From Clostridium sartagoforme (GTDB lineage Bacteria > Bacillota > Clostridia > Clostridiales > Clostridiaceae): a stretch of DNA of 64,000 nt. The notes beneath the pieces are model-generated. The model had not been told where the DNA came from and searched no databases. It saw only the letters and a list, made by a program, of their open reading frames with translations. Shown here piece by piece: positions 25,993-35,149 of the stretch (positions within the stretch are counted from its first letter, which is position 1; every line of letters begins with the position of its first letter). The stretch is from assembly GCF_004794105.1 (NCBI RefSeq), contig NZ_SRYR01000001.1:496001-560000 (forward strand), written 5' to 3'. The translations under genes were made by a program, and so were the position numbers.

Positions 25993-26160
25993 GTGGATAT
26001 TAATGTTTTAGTTATATTTAATTTGTTTATGCTTGTAATTCCTATAGCTGTTATAGTATTTATAGTAAAGAGTTTGGCTAATCAAAGAAAAATGAAAGAA
26101 GAGATAGAAAAGCTAAATTTAAAGGTAGAAAAGTTATCAGAAAAATTAAAATCAGAATAA
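25993..26160 (+). CDS. Small single-span membrane protein with coiled-coil tail
   Basis: 55 residues. GTG start with AGGAG 7 bases upstream. One membrane segment (about residues 5-25, VLVIFNLFMLVIPIAVIVFIV) and a heptad-like charged tail (KMKEEIEKLNLKVEKLSEKL). Ends at a strong terminator. It resembles small clostridial membrane-anchored coiled-coil proteins; function unknown. Confidence 0.65.
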   Translation: MDINVLVIFNLFMLVIPIAVIVFIVKSLANQRKMKEEIEKLNLKVEKLSEKLKSE

Positions 26161-26185
26161 ATAGAAAAAAATTACAAATATAAAA

Positions 26186-26252
26186 ATAGATACATATTAT
26201 GTGTGAGTCACTTTAAAGGCAGTAGGTGACTAAGCATAATTATGTATCTATT
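26186..26252. terminator. Bidirectional terminator between convergent genes
   Basis: Long interrupted stem: ATAGATACATA pairs with TATGTATCTAT, and AGTCAC with GTGACT, with an A run before and T-rich sequence after. Confidence 0.7.
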
Positions 26253-26259
26253 AATTAAA

Positions 26260-26754
26260 TTAAATTCTCTTATGAATTCTATCCAGATAGAATGATATTA
26301 ATAAGCTTAAGGCATAATCGTATATTAAAAATACTGGCTGAGCAACTATAAATAATAAGTAGATTGGAAGTTTTGTTATTTCTATTGCTACAAAGGAATT
26401 AAATACGAAAATAGATAAAACGAGTATTATATTGAAAAATATAATTTTTAATATTATCTCTATCGGAAGCTTATTAATCTTTTCAATAAAGTATTTTATG
26501 ATCCCATAAACTCCAAAGAATAATATATATAGTAATATAATATTAAGTGGAAGAATAAAGAACCCTATAATTGATGATGATATATAAACTAAGATTGAAC
26601 TTTTTATAGAACCCCTTATTAATGCAACTGGTATTAAAGCAGATGCTAAGGTTAAAATACTAATTGTACTTATAGGTAATAGTAAATTTAAATATAAAAT
26701 TACTATAGTAAGAGCTGTTAATACAGCACTTACAGTTAATTCTTTTGCTTTCAT
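26260..26754 (-). CDS. ECF-transporter S-component-like membrane protein
   Basis: 164 residues, about six membrane segments. It starts MKAKELTVSAVLTALTIVILYL, the opening typical of energy-coupling-factor S components, and has basic loop residues in RGSIKSSILVY. The ligand is not predictable and no EcfAT genes lie nearby, so it would share a common ECF module. A DUF relationship is possible. It follows the J-domain gene by 28 bases and likely shares its operon. Confidence 0.6.
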   Translation of the reverse strand: MKAKELTVSAVLTALTIVILYLNLLLPISTISILTLASALIPVALIRGSIKSSILVYISSSIIGFFILPLNIILLYILFFGVYGIIKYFIEKINKLPIEIILKIIFFNIILVLSIFVFNSFVAIEITKLPIYLLFIVAQPVFLIYDYALSLLISFYLDRIHKRI

Positions 26755-26782
26755 ATTTTAATCACCACCAAAATTATTTTCT

Positions 26783-27397
26783 TTAGCAACAACCTATAAG
26801 GTCTCCACCCATACATTCACACATAGAGTCTAGGCACCATAAATTTATACAACAATCACATGCGTTTGCTGAGTTAGCCCCAGTAGTTCTATAATAGTTA
26901 TTGCTGTATGCGGATGTTCTTTGGTGTAGTGAATTTAGAGTTTGTCTATATTCAAAGTTGTTAGGATCCATATTTACAGCAATTTGAATATGTTTAAGAC
27001 CTCCATCAAACCATCCCTTATTAGTTAGTAAAACTCCATATAAAAAGTTCCATTCTGCATTTCGATTTTGAATAGAATTTAATCTTCTTTCAGCTTCTTG
27101 TAAATTTCTATTTTGAATTAACATTCTAATTTCTTGGAAAGAATAAGAATCATTAGAATTATTACTTGATGAATTGCTGTAAGAGCTATTGTATGAGTTA
27201 CTATATGAAGCATCTCCATTTTTAGTTAACATATCATATGCCTTATTAATTTCTCTCATTTTTTCTTCAGCTAGATCTTTTAATGGGTTATCACCGTATT
27301 GATCTGGGTGATATTGCTTAATTAAGTTTCTATAAGCTTTCTTTATTTCTTCTTGACTTGCACCTGGTTTTAATCCAAGAACCTCATATGGATTCAT
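26783..27397 (-). CDS. J-domain protein with Cys-rich C-terminal tail
   Basis: 204 residues from ATG 27397 (MNPYEVLG), with AAGGAGTGACC upstream. A J domain spans about residues 1-65 with intact QYHPDQYGD (HPD motif), so it should stimulate an Hsp70. A Ser/Asn-rich linker is followed by a TPR-like stretch ([13 protein letters not shown]..., [21 protein letters not shown]). The last 28 residues hold nine or more Cys (CDCC, C, C-x-C, CC). It lies 5 bases after the DUF5685-like gene. A role in metal or Cys-rich substrate handling is an inference. Confidence 0.85.
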   Translation of the reverse strand: MNPYEVLGLKPGASQEEIKKAYRNLIKQYHPDQYGDNPLKDLAEEKMREINKAYDMLTKNGDASYSNSYNSSYSNSSSNNSNDSYSFQEIRMLIQNRNLQEAERRLNSIQNRNAEWNFLYGVLLTNKGWFDGGLKHIQIAVNMDPNNFEYRQTLNSLHQRTSAYSNNYYRTTGANSANACDCCINLWCLDSMCECMGGDLIGCC

Positions 27398-27402
27398 TAT
27401 GG

Positions 27403-28293
27403 TCACTCCTTCTTATCTTCGCTAGTTTTCTTTGTTATTCCAAGGTATTTATCCATCATACCTAATTCTAGAACGTTTCTTAATATATCTTCATTCCTTT
27501 TAATAGGTAATCTATCTAGAATTTGTTTACAATTAAATGAGCAATTTAAAATAGTAAATTCAAGTCTATCCTTAAATAATGGAAGCAATTCTTCATAAGG
27601 GAGATTATCCTTATTAAATAAAAAGTTAATAGGGTTAAATTTATTTTTATCCATATCTTCCTTTAAATCATCAAAGGCATCAACTAAGTATATCCATTTT
27701 CCTAAGGTGTATCCAAGGTTATATAAATCATCCCTTATTTCTACAGTATCTTCAACTAAGGTTTGAGGATAAGATTTTAATATACTTCCAACAATATGAC
27801 TAAAAGGATGAGCTATTTCATCAATTGAAGAAAAATCTTTATTTCTCTCCAAAGAACTAAGATCCTTTAAATTTACCTCTATAATACTTCTTATGTCTTC
27901 AATATTTACATTTACTTTCTTTTCATAAGGTAATAATATTTTTTCTAGAATCTTTGATTTTAGATTATTATCATCTTCAACATCATCTTTAACTTTATAA
28001 TAGTATAAAGTTAAGTTTATAGCAGCTGCATATTGAAGTGCATCATTATTCATAATGATAGGCTTTTTTTCAATAGGATGCACAATACAGCGTTTAATTT
28101 CTACTGTAGGCTCTTTAGTTGATAGAGAATCTAAAAGCACAGCTAAAAAGGTCATATCATAATTTAGTACCATTCTTGGAAGATTGCCTGCACTACTTTT
28201 AATATGCATACAAAGTCCGCAATAATAACTTCTAAATTTAGTAAAGTCCTTTACTTTAAGTTCAGCTTTTAGAGGAGTTACGTATCCAAACAA
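27403..28293 (-). CDS. DUF5685-like protein
   Basis: 296 residues from TTG 28293 (MFGYVTPLK), with AAGGAG 8 bases upstream; a GTG nine bases earlier abuts that site. N-terminal motif [13 protein letters not shown] has C-x2-C, and later Cys occur in RCIVHP and NCSFNCKQ. Mostly helical. Members of this family tend to sit beside J-domain genes, as here. No known function; I recall the family name from the FGYV...YCGLC pattern, not from a search. Confidence 0.7.
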   Translation of the reverse strand: MFGYVTPLKAELKVKDFTKFRSYYCGLCMHIKSSAGNLPRMVLNYDMTFLAVLLDSLSTKEPTVEIKRCIVHPIEKKPIIMNNDALQYAAAINLTLYYYKVKDDVEDDNNLKSKILEKILLPYEKKVNVNIEDIRSIIEVNLKDLSSLERNKDFSSIDEIAHPFSHIVGSILKSYPQTLVEDTVEIRDDLYNLGYTLGKWIYLVDAFDDLKEDMDKNKFNPINFLFNKDNLPYEELLPLFKDRLEFTILNCSFNCKQILDRLPIKRNEDILRNVLELGMMDKYLGITKKTSEDKKE

Positions 28294-28459
28294 TAAAAAC
28301 ACTCCTTAAAATTAGTTTAGATTAATTATACAAAAATAAGATATCATTAACAATGGTTTATATAAAATTTAGGAAATATTAAAAAATAGAAACAAATAGA
28401 AAAATATTGACAAAAAAACTAAGTAAAGTTATATTTTGACTATATGGAGGGGATATATA

Positions 28460-29335
28460 TTGAAAAAATTAATTAGCATTGTAATTTCAGTAGTAATTAT
28501 TGTATTAATAGTCTTTGGGGGATATAAATATATAAATAAGAAATCAGAAGTTACAAATTTAAATGATGCTCAAAATGAAGAAACTAATGCTGAAGAAGAA
28601 ACAGTAATAGATGAAGTTGAAGAAAATGATAAAGATAAAATTAATGAAGATAACTATATTACATTAAATATTGAAGATGTAAAAGTTCCTATATTAATGT
28701 ATCACTCAATTTCAGCAGCAGATCCTAACAATAGTTTATTAGTACCACCAGAGATGTTCAGGGAACAAGTTAAATATCTTAAAGAAGCAGGATTTACACC
28801 TATGCTTTTAGAAGATGTTGTTGAAGCTTTTTCAACAGGACATGTTCCAAAGAAGCCTGTAGCTATTACTTTTGATGATGGATATGCAGATAACTATTCA
28901 GAAGGATATAAAATCTTAAAAGAATTTGATATGAAAGCAACATTTTTTATAATAACTGATAATACTGATGCAGATGGTTATTATTTAAGTTCAGCTCAGC
29001 TTAAAGAAATGAAAAAAGGTGGTATGGGAATAGAAAGTCATACATCAAGACATATAGAGTTTCCTAATATATCTAGGGAAGATAAAAAAGCTATTATACA
29101 AGAAGCTATAGACACTTTAAAGGAGAAAGTTGGAGTCGATAGTAAGTTCCTTTGTTATCCAGTTGGAAGATATGATGAGGAAACTATGGAAGTAGCAGAA
29201 GAAATGGGAGTTAAGGCAGCAGTTACTACTGAAGGTGGAATTGCAACAGCTAGTGATGGGCTATATTCATTAAAAAGAGTAAGGATGTCACCCATGAATA
29301 TAGAAACTTTTAAATCTATATTCTCAGATTTTTAA
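28460..29335 (+). CDS. Polysaccharide deacetylase, NodB/CE4 family, membrane-anchored
   Basis: 291 residues from TTG 28460, with GGAGGGG upstream. One N-terminal membrane segment (about 4-24), an acidic linker (residues 35-75), then the NodB domain from VPILMYHSIS: motif 1 AITFDDGYADNY holds the catalytic Asp and the metal Asp, motif 2 ESHTSRH the metal His pair, and later FLCYPVGRY and AAVTTEGG. The enzyme would N-deacetylate a cell-surface polysaccharide or peptidoglycan; substrate unknown. Confidence 0.92.
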   Translation: MKKLISIVISVVIIVLIVFGGYKYINKKSEVTNLNDAQNEETNAEEETVIDEVEENDKDKINEDNYITLNIEDVKVPILMYHSISAADPNNSLLVPPEMFREQVKYLKEAGFTPMLLEDVVEAFSTGHVPKKPVAITFDDGYADNYSEGYKILKEFDMKATFFIITDNTDADGYYLSSAQLKEMKKGGMGIESHTSRHIEFPNISREDKKAIIQEAIDTLKEKVGVDSKFLCYPVGRYDEETMEVAEEMGVKAAVTTEGGIATASDGLYSLKRVRMSPMNIETFKSIFSDF

Positions 29336-30043
29336 GATAATACAATATAAGAATGGAGAGACCTTTTTAGGTCTCATTATTAACCTTAAAATTAAAATAT
29401 TATTTATACTACAATTAATAGGCTAGCCTTTGGAGTTATTTATAAACGTATATATGGCTTTTTAAAAGGTAATAATATTATGGTAATGGTATGTGCTTTT
29501 GTGGGACAGCACAAATATTATAAGGATTGATTACAATATATTATTTGATAATTCGGCAGTATAATGAAGTAAGTTTTGTTATTCTTCTATTTATATTAGC
29601 CAGATGTAAAGGATATCAATTTTAAGGTCTTAATTATAATCTTAATGAGTATTAATAAGTATTAATACTTTTAATTTTATTATTAAATGTAAAAACTATG
29701 AAGAGAAAATTGAATAAATAATAAAATGTTAATAAAATATTGATTCTTTGAAATTTTTGATAATAAATTTCATATAGTTTGGGGAAAATTACTTTTAAAC
29801 TATTTATTTATAATATTAATTTATAAGATTAAAAGAGAGTTTAGACAAATTTTGTTATAAAAAAATTATTATTTACATATTTTTAATAATAATACGGTAG
29901 TAAAATATTAAATTCCAAATGATACCATTAATCAATAAAGAAAATCATTTTTATTTGTTGAAATAGCGAATTATATATTGTATAATCTTTTTGAAAGTTC
30001 GAAAGATAAAATGAGTATACACAAAAGATTAGGAGGATTTTTT
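29336..30043. promoter_or_regulatory. Long intergenic region with the promoter of the nucleoside transporter operon
   Basis: A short GAGACC/GGTCTC hairpin (29358-29375) may end the deacetylase transcript. The best promoter is TTGAAA (29958-29963), 17-base spacer, TATAAT (29981-29986), so transcription starts near 29993. No purine-riboswitch core (GTTTCTACC) is visible. The rest is AT-rich with no frame over 60 codons. Confidence 0.55.
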
Positions 30044-31132
30044 ATGAAGAAAAAGAGAATAGCTTTAGCGTTAGTAGCACTAATGGTTACAGGTTTAGTT
30101 GGTTGCGGAAATAGTTCAACTAGTGGAGCTGATCAATTAAAGGTAGGTATGGTAACCGATGCCGGTACTATTGATGATAAGTCATTTAATCAAGGTACTT
30201 GGGAAGGTATTTCAAGAGCTAAAGATGAATTAAATGTAGATGCTAACTATTTAAAGCCAGCAGGAACTACAGAAGCTGACTATATGAAGGAAATAGGAAA
30301 CCTTTACGATACAGACTATAAGTTTATCGTAACTCCAGGGTTTAAGTTTGAAACTGCTATTTTCCAAGCACAAGATAGATATTCAGATTCAAAGTTTATA
30401 ATTATTGATGGTTCTCCTAACAATGGTAAAACAGGTAGTGAAAGAGTAGAAAAAGTAGGTGAAAATACTGTTTCAGTATATTTTGCTGAAGAAGAAGCTG
30501 GATTCTTAGCAGGTGTTGCAGCAGCTGTTGAGCTAAAAACTGGTGATTTAGGATTCATAGGTGGTATGGAAATTCCATCAGTTCAAAAGTTTAACTGGGG
30601 ATTCCAACAAGGTGTTAAGTATGCTAATGAAAATTTAGGAACTAGTATGAGCTTAAAAGCTGAAAATATAGTTTACCAAGGTACTTTTGATAATGTTGCA
30701 GCTGGACAACAACTTGCAGCAACAATGTATGATAATGGAGTAAGAGCAATATTCACAGCAGCCGGCGGAGTTGGAGTTGGATCTATAAATGAAGCAAAGA
30801 CTAGAGCAGCAGCAGGAAAAGAAGCTTGGATAATAGGTGTTGACGTTGATCAATATGCTGATGGTCTTATGGAAAATGGTAAGTCAATAATACTTACTTC
30901 AGCTGTTAAGAAAATTGATAATGCAACATATGATATAATAAAAGATGAATTAAATGGAAGTTTCCCAGGTGGAAAAACTTTAACTTTTAATGCTAAAAAT
31001 GATGGAATTGGTCTTCCTAAGGAAAATCCAAATTTAAGTGCTGAAACTATGTCTAAGGTTGATGAAGTTTATAATAAAATAAAGAATGATGAAATTAAAA
31101 TAAGTACTGAACAAGGTGATTTAATTAAATAG
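30044..31132 (+). CDS. BMP-family nucleoside-binding lipoprotein
   Basis: 362 residues from ATG 30044, with AGGAGG upstream; an earlier in-frame ATG at 29978 lies inside the promoter. Residues 1-21 are a lipoprotein signal with lipobox LVGC (C21). The BMP domain follows: KVGMVTDAGTIDDKSFNQGTWEGI, FIGGMEIPSVQKFNWGFQQGV and AAGGVGVGS. Family members bind purine or other nucleosides. It leads a four-gene ABC importer; the terminator behind it should make it more abundant than the membrane parts. Confidence 0.95.
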   Translation: MKKKRIALALVALMVTGLVGCGNSSTSGADQLKVGMVTDAGTIDDKSFNQGTWEGISRAKDELNVDANYLKPAGTTEADYMKEIGNLYDTDYKFIVTPGFKFETAIFQAQDRYSDSKFIIIDGSPNNGKTGSERVEKVGENTVSVYFAEEEAGFLAGVAAAVELKTGDLGFIGGMEIPSVQKFNWGFQQGVKYANENLGTSMSLKAENIVYQGTFDNVAAGQQLAATMYDNGVRAIFTAAGGVGVGSINEAKTRAAAGKEAWIIGVDVDQYADGLMENGKSIILTSAVKKIDNATYDIIKDELNGSFPGGKTLTFNAKNDGIGLPKENPNLSAETMSKVDEVYNKIKNDEIKISTEQGDLIK

Positions 31133-31153
31133 TCATTCTCAGTATAGATACAC

Positions 31154-31188
31154 TAAAGAAAAAAGGCGGAAGTACCGTCTTTTTCTTC
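31154..31188 (+). terminator. Partial terminator between lipoprotein and ATPase genes
   Basis: Arms AAAAAAGGCGG and CCGTCTTTTT with loop AAGTA. It would reduce readthrough into the ATPase gene, a common layout for binding-protein operons. Confidence 0.7.
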
Positions 31189-31270
31189 TATCAGGAATGG
31201 ACTAGTTTAATTTTACATAAAAAGATAATATATCCATAAATTTTAAAATAATAATATAGGGAGGATGCTC

Positions 31271-32791
31271 ATGAGTTATGTAGTAGAAATGCTCAACATT
31301 CGTAAAGAGTTTCCAGGGATTGTAGCTAACGATAATGTTACATTGCAACTCAAAAAGGGGGAAATCCATGCACTCTTAGGAGAAAATGGAGCTGGGAAAT
31401 CTACATTAATGGGAATGTTATTTGGAATGTATCAGCCTGAGGCTGGTGTAATTAAGGTTAAAGGAAAGGAAGTTAAAATTTCTAGTCCAAATGTAGCAAA
31501 TGATTTAGGAATAGGAATGGTACATCAACACTTTAAGCTTGTAGAAAACTTTACTGTTACAGAAAATATAATACTTGGTTTAGAACCTAAAAAGTTTTTA
31601 ACTGTAGATATAAAATCTGCAGCTAAGAAAATTGAAGAGTTATCTAAATCTTATGGATTAAACGTAGATCCTTATTCAAAAATTGAAGATATTTCAGTTG
31701 GAATGCAACAACGTGTCGAAATATTAAAAATGCTATATAGAAATGCTGATGTACTAATATTTGACGAGCCTACAGCAGTTTTAACTCCTCAAGAAATAGA
31801 GGACTTAATAAAAATAATGAAAAACCTTATAAAAGAAGGTAAGTCAATTATAATAATTACTCATAAATTAAAAGAAATAAAAGCAGCAGCAGATAGATGT
31901 AGTGTTATAAGAAGAGGAAAGTATATTGGTACGGTTAATGTTAAAGAAACATCAGAAGCTGAAATGGCTAAGATGATGGTTGGAAGACAAGTTTCCTTTA
32001 AAGTTGAAAAGAAGGAAGCAAAGCTTGGAGAAGAAGTATTAAAAATTGAGAATCTTTCTGTAAAAAATAATAAAAAAGTATTAGGATTAAAAGACTTCAC
32101 ATTAAATGTTAGAAGAGGAGAAATCGTTGGTATAGCAGGTGTTGAAGGGAATGGTCAAACAGAGTTAGTTGAAGCTTTAACAGGTATGAGACCTGTAGAA
32201 AGTGGAAATATCATTTATAATGGGAATGATATAACTAAATTATCTATTAGAAAGAGAATAGATGAAGGAATAGCACATATTCCAGAAGATAGACATAAAA
32301 GAGGACTTATTTTAGATTATAATATGGAAGATAATATGGTGTTAAAGGTATATAAAAATAAACCTTTCTCAAAAAATGGACTTATAAATAGAAAAGAAGT
32401 AGAAAACTACTCAAATAATATTATTGAAACTTTTGATGTAAGATCAGGTGAAGGTGGTAAATCTATAGCTAGATCTTTATCAGGTGGTAACCAACAAAAA
32501 GGAATAATAGGGCGTGAAATTCAATCTAACCCTGATTTATTAATTGCTGTTCAACCAACAAGAGGACTTGATGTAGGTTCAATTGAATATATTCATAAAA
32601 GATTAGTAGAACAAAGAGATAATGGTAAAGCAGTACTTTTAGTTTCACTTGAATTAGATGAAGTTTTAAATGTTTCAGACAGAATAGCTGTTGTAAATAA
32701 TGGTGAATTAGTTGGAATAGTAAATGCAAATGAAACAGATGAAAATGAAGTTGGCTTAATGATGGCAGGAATAAAGAGAGGTGAAAGCTAA
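31271..32791 (+). CDS. Nucleoside ABC importer ATPase (duplicated NBD)
   Basis: 506 residues from ATG 31271, behind GGGAGG; ATG at 31265 abuts that site. Two fused nucleotide-binding domains: the first has GENGAGKST, VGMQQRVEILK and DEPTAVLTP; the second has a degenerate Walker A (GVEGNGQTE), SGGNQQKGIIGRE and a VQPTRGLDVG region. Such RbsA/NupA-type ATPases drive sugar or nucleoside uptake. The stop overlaps the next start (TAATG). Confidence 0.95.
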   Translation: MSYVVEMLNIRKEFPGIVANDNVTLQLKKGEIHALLGENGAGKSTLMGMLFGMYQPEAGVIKVKGKEVKISSPNVANDLGIGMVHQHFKLVENFTVTENIILGLEPKKFLTVDIKSAAKKIEELSKSYGLNVDPYSKIEDISVGMQQRVEILKMLYRNADVLIFDEPTAVLTPQEIEDLIKIMKNLIKEGKSIIIITHKLKEIKAAADRCSVIRRGKYIGTVNVKETSEAEMAKMMVGRQVSFKVEKKEAKLGEEVLKIENLSVKNNKKVLGLKDFTLNVRRGEIVGIAGVEGNGQTELVEALTGMRPVESGNIIYNGNDITKLSIRKRIDEGIAHIPEDRHKRGLILDYNMEDNMVLKVYKNKPFSKNGLINRKEVENYSNNIIETFDVRSGEGGKSIARSLSGGNQQKGIIGREIQSNPDLLIAVQPTRGLDVGSIEYIHKRLVEQRDNGKAVLLVSLELDEVLNVSDRIAVVNNGELVGIVNANETDENEVGLMMAGIKRGES

Positions 32792-33879
32792 TGGGAAAAA
32801 ATCAAGGCTTAAAATCTATAATGGCAATAGTACTTGGCTTATTAGCAGGTGCACTACTAATGATGGTTATGGGCTTTAACCCTGTTGAAGGATATAAATA
32901 TTTATTCCAAGGTGGATTAAAGAACCCAGAAAGAATAGGTAATACTATTGCAACTGCTACACCATTAATGCTTACTGGACTTTCAGTTGCCTTTGCCTTT
33001 AAAACAGGATTATTTAATATTGGAACTCCAGGTCAAATGTTATTTGGAGGATTTTGTTCAATAGCTGTTGGATTAACTTTAGATCTTCCTAAACTTATAT
33101 TAGTACCAGTAGTAGTTCTTGCTGGGGTACTAGGTGGAGCTATTTGGGCTACAGTTCCAGGAGCATTAAAAGCTAAATTTAATGTTAATGAAGTTGTTTC
33201 TTCAATTATGATGAACTGGATAGCTTACTGGATAGTTTATTATGGAGTACCTAAGTACTTTAAAGGAGAATTCTTAGAAACAGAATCAAGAATGTTATCT
33301 GATAATGCTACTTTAAAAGCAGAGTGGTTATCTAACTTATTTAAAGGGTCGTATATAAACTTAGGTATTTTCTTAGCAATTATTGCTGTAATAATTATAT
33401 GGTTTATATTAAATAAAACAGTACTTGGATATGAATTAAAAGCTGGTGGATATAATAGATTTGGTGCAGAATATGCAGGTATGCCAGTTAATAGAAATAT
33501 AGTATTTTCTATGATGATTGCAGGTGCTTTGGCTGGTCTAGCTGGTGCAATTCAATATACAGGTAACTCAAATATAATGCAAATTGGTGTTATGCCAAGC
33601 CAAGGATTTGATGGTATAGCAGTTGCTTTACTTGGTGCAAACAATCCAATAGGAGTAGTGTTCTCATCATTATTCTTCGGAATATTATACGTAGGAAAAG
33701 GATTTATGAATGCTGCTGTTAAGGTACCACCTGAGTTAGCAGATACTATAATGGCTACAATTATCTACTTTGCTGCAACAAGCATGGTAATGGATAAGAT
33801 AATTAGGAGATTTAAAAAGAAAAAAGATGATAAGTCAGGTAAGACTACAGATTCTTCTGAAAGGGTGGTGGAAAAATAA
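32791..33879 (+). CDS. Nucleoside ABC importer permease, subunit 1
   Basis: 362 residues, about ten membrane segments. BPD_transp_2 family: PLMLTGLSVAFAFKTGLFNIGTPGQMLFGG is the typical signature, and GMPVNRNIVFSMMIAGALAGLAGA the EAA-like loop. It overlaps both neighbours by one base. It pairs with the next gene as the two different halves of the channel (NupP/NupQ-like). Confidence 0.94.
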   Translation: MGKNQGLKSIMAIVLGLLAGALLMMVMGFNPVEGYKYLFQGGLKNPERIGNTIATATPLMLTGLSVAFAFKTGLFNIGTPGQMLFGGFCSIAVGLTLDLPKLILVPVVVLAGVLGGAIWATVPGALKAKFNVNEVVSSIMMNWIAYWIVYYGVPKYFKGEFLETESRMLSDNATLKAEWLSNLFKGSYINLGIFLAIIAVIIIWFILNKTVLGYELKAGGYNRFGAEYAGMPVNRNIVFSMMIAGALAGLAGAIQYTGNSNIMQIGVMPSQGFDGIAVALLGANNPIGVVFSSLFFGILYVGKGFMNAAVKVPPELADTIMATIIYFAATSMVMDKIIRRFKKKKDDKSGKTTDSSERVVEK

Positions 33880-34823
33880 TGTGGAGTATAATTGAACAGA
33901 TTTTTCCATATGCTATTGCCTACACAGTACCTTTATTAATAACTGCTTTAGGAGCATTATATTGTGAAAGAAGTGGTATTATAAACATAGGGCTTGATGG
34001 ACTTATGATAATAGGTTCCTTTGCAGGTGCCTTAACAGTTTCTAAGCTTCAAGCAAATGGAGTAGCAGGAGCTTTATGGATTGGACTTTTAGTAGCTGTA
34101 TTAGTAGGGGTGTTATTCTCACTATTACATGCTTTTGCAAGTATAAACTTAAATGCAGATCAAGTAATAAGTGGTACAGCGATTAATATGATAGCTGGAG
34201 CTTTAACTGTATTTTTAGCAAGAAATATAACAGGTAGTGGTAATATAAGAGTTAACTCCTTTATACCAAAGGATGTTCCTTTCTTATCAGAAATACCAGT
34301 AATAGGACCGTTATTTTTCACTAAAGTGTATGCAACAACTTGGCTTGTTATAGTTATACTTATAGTTAGTATATTTATATTATATAAAACTAGTTTTGGA
34401 TTAAGATTAAGAGCGTGTGGAGAACATCCTCAAGCAGCTGCAGCAGCAGGAGTTAGTGTGTTTAAGATGAGATATCTTGGAGTTATGATATCTGGAGGAA
34501 TGTCTGCTTTAGGTGGAGCTATAATATTATTAACTTATGCTGGAGAATTTAATGGTAGTGTTGCTGGACTTGGATTCTTAGCTTTAGCAGCATTAATATT
34601 TGGACAATGGAGACCATTAGGTATTTTAGGTGCTGCTTTCTTCTTCGGATTTGCATCAACTATAGCTAATGTATCTCAAGCAATTCCATCATTAGCTACA
34701 ATACCAGGGGTAGTATTAAAGGTATTCCCTTATGTAGTTACATTAATTGCATTAGTGTTATTCTCTAAATCTTCACAAGCACCAAAAGCTGCTGGTGAAC
34801 CATTTGATACTAGTAAAAGATAG
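33879..34823 (+). CDS. Nucleoside ABC importer permease, subunit 2
   Basis: 314 residues, about nine membrane segments, BPD_transp_2 family: PLLITALGALYCERSGIINIGLDGLMIIG and ACGEHPQAAAAAGVSVFKMRYLGVMISGGMSALGGA. Last gene of the operon; a strong terminator follows within four bases. Confidence 0.94.
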   Translation: MWSIIEQIFPYAIAYTVPLLITALGALYCERSGIINIGLDGLMIIGSFAGALTVSKLQANGVAGALWIGLLVAVLVGVLFSLLHAFASINLNADQVISGTAINMIAGALTVFLARNITGSGNIRVNSFIPKDVPFLSEIPVIGPLFFTKVYATTWLVIVILIVSIFILYKTSFGLRLRACGEHPQAAAAAGVSVFKMRYLGVMISGGMSALGGAIILLTYAGEFNGSVAGLGFLALAALIFGQWRPLGILGAAFFFGFASTIANVSQAIPSLATIPGVVLKVFPYVVTLIALVLFSKSSQAPKAAGEPFDTSKR

Positions 34824-34826
34824 ATA

Positions 34827-34852
34827 AGAGCTGCCGAAAGGCAGCTTTTTTC
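34827..34852 (+). terminator. Intrinsic terminator of the nucleoside transporter operon
   Basis: Arms AGCTGCC and GGCAGCT, GAAA loop, then TTTTTT. The following 60 bases hold a CAATTAACAGTTAACAATT module and an AGTAATTCT/AGAATTACT dyad. Confidence 0.88.
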
Positions 34853-35149
34853 AATTAACAGTTAACAATTTTCAATTAGCAAATAAGGAAGTAATTCTTT
34901 CAGAATTACTAAAAGAAATTTTGTTAGAACTTTAAATGGTATTTAAATTTTTTCTAATGGTATTTTTATAAAATTAATAAGGATAATAAGAATATTAATT
35001 AGTTTAAAAATGATAAATTGATTAAAAAACTCAAATTTAATTACAAAAAAGCAAGTAATAATGGCAAATTATTTAATATATTAGTATAATAGATATATTA
35101 GCAATAAGTATTTAAATTAGTGCTAAATATATAATAAGGGGGAAGCAAA
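34853..35149. other. AT-rich intergenic stretch before hom
   Basis: Starts with a dyad module of the AATTGTTAATTG type, then about 230 bases with no structure or riboswitch recognised. AAGGGGGA lies just before hom. Confidence 0.4.

Noticed and set aside
29336-30043. Purine riboswitch before the nucleoside transporter
   Set aside because: I looked for the conserved core (GTTTCTACC and matching stems) and did not find it.
34824-35149. T-box or other riboswitch before hom
   Set aside because: No AGAGAG/TGGNACCGCG-type core and no terminator hairpin near the gene.
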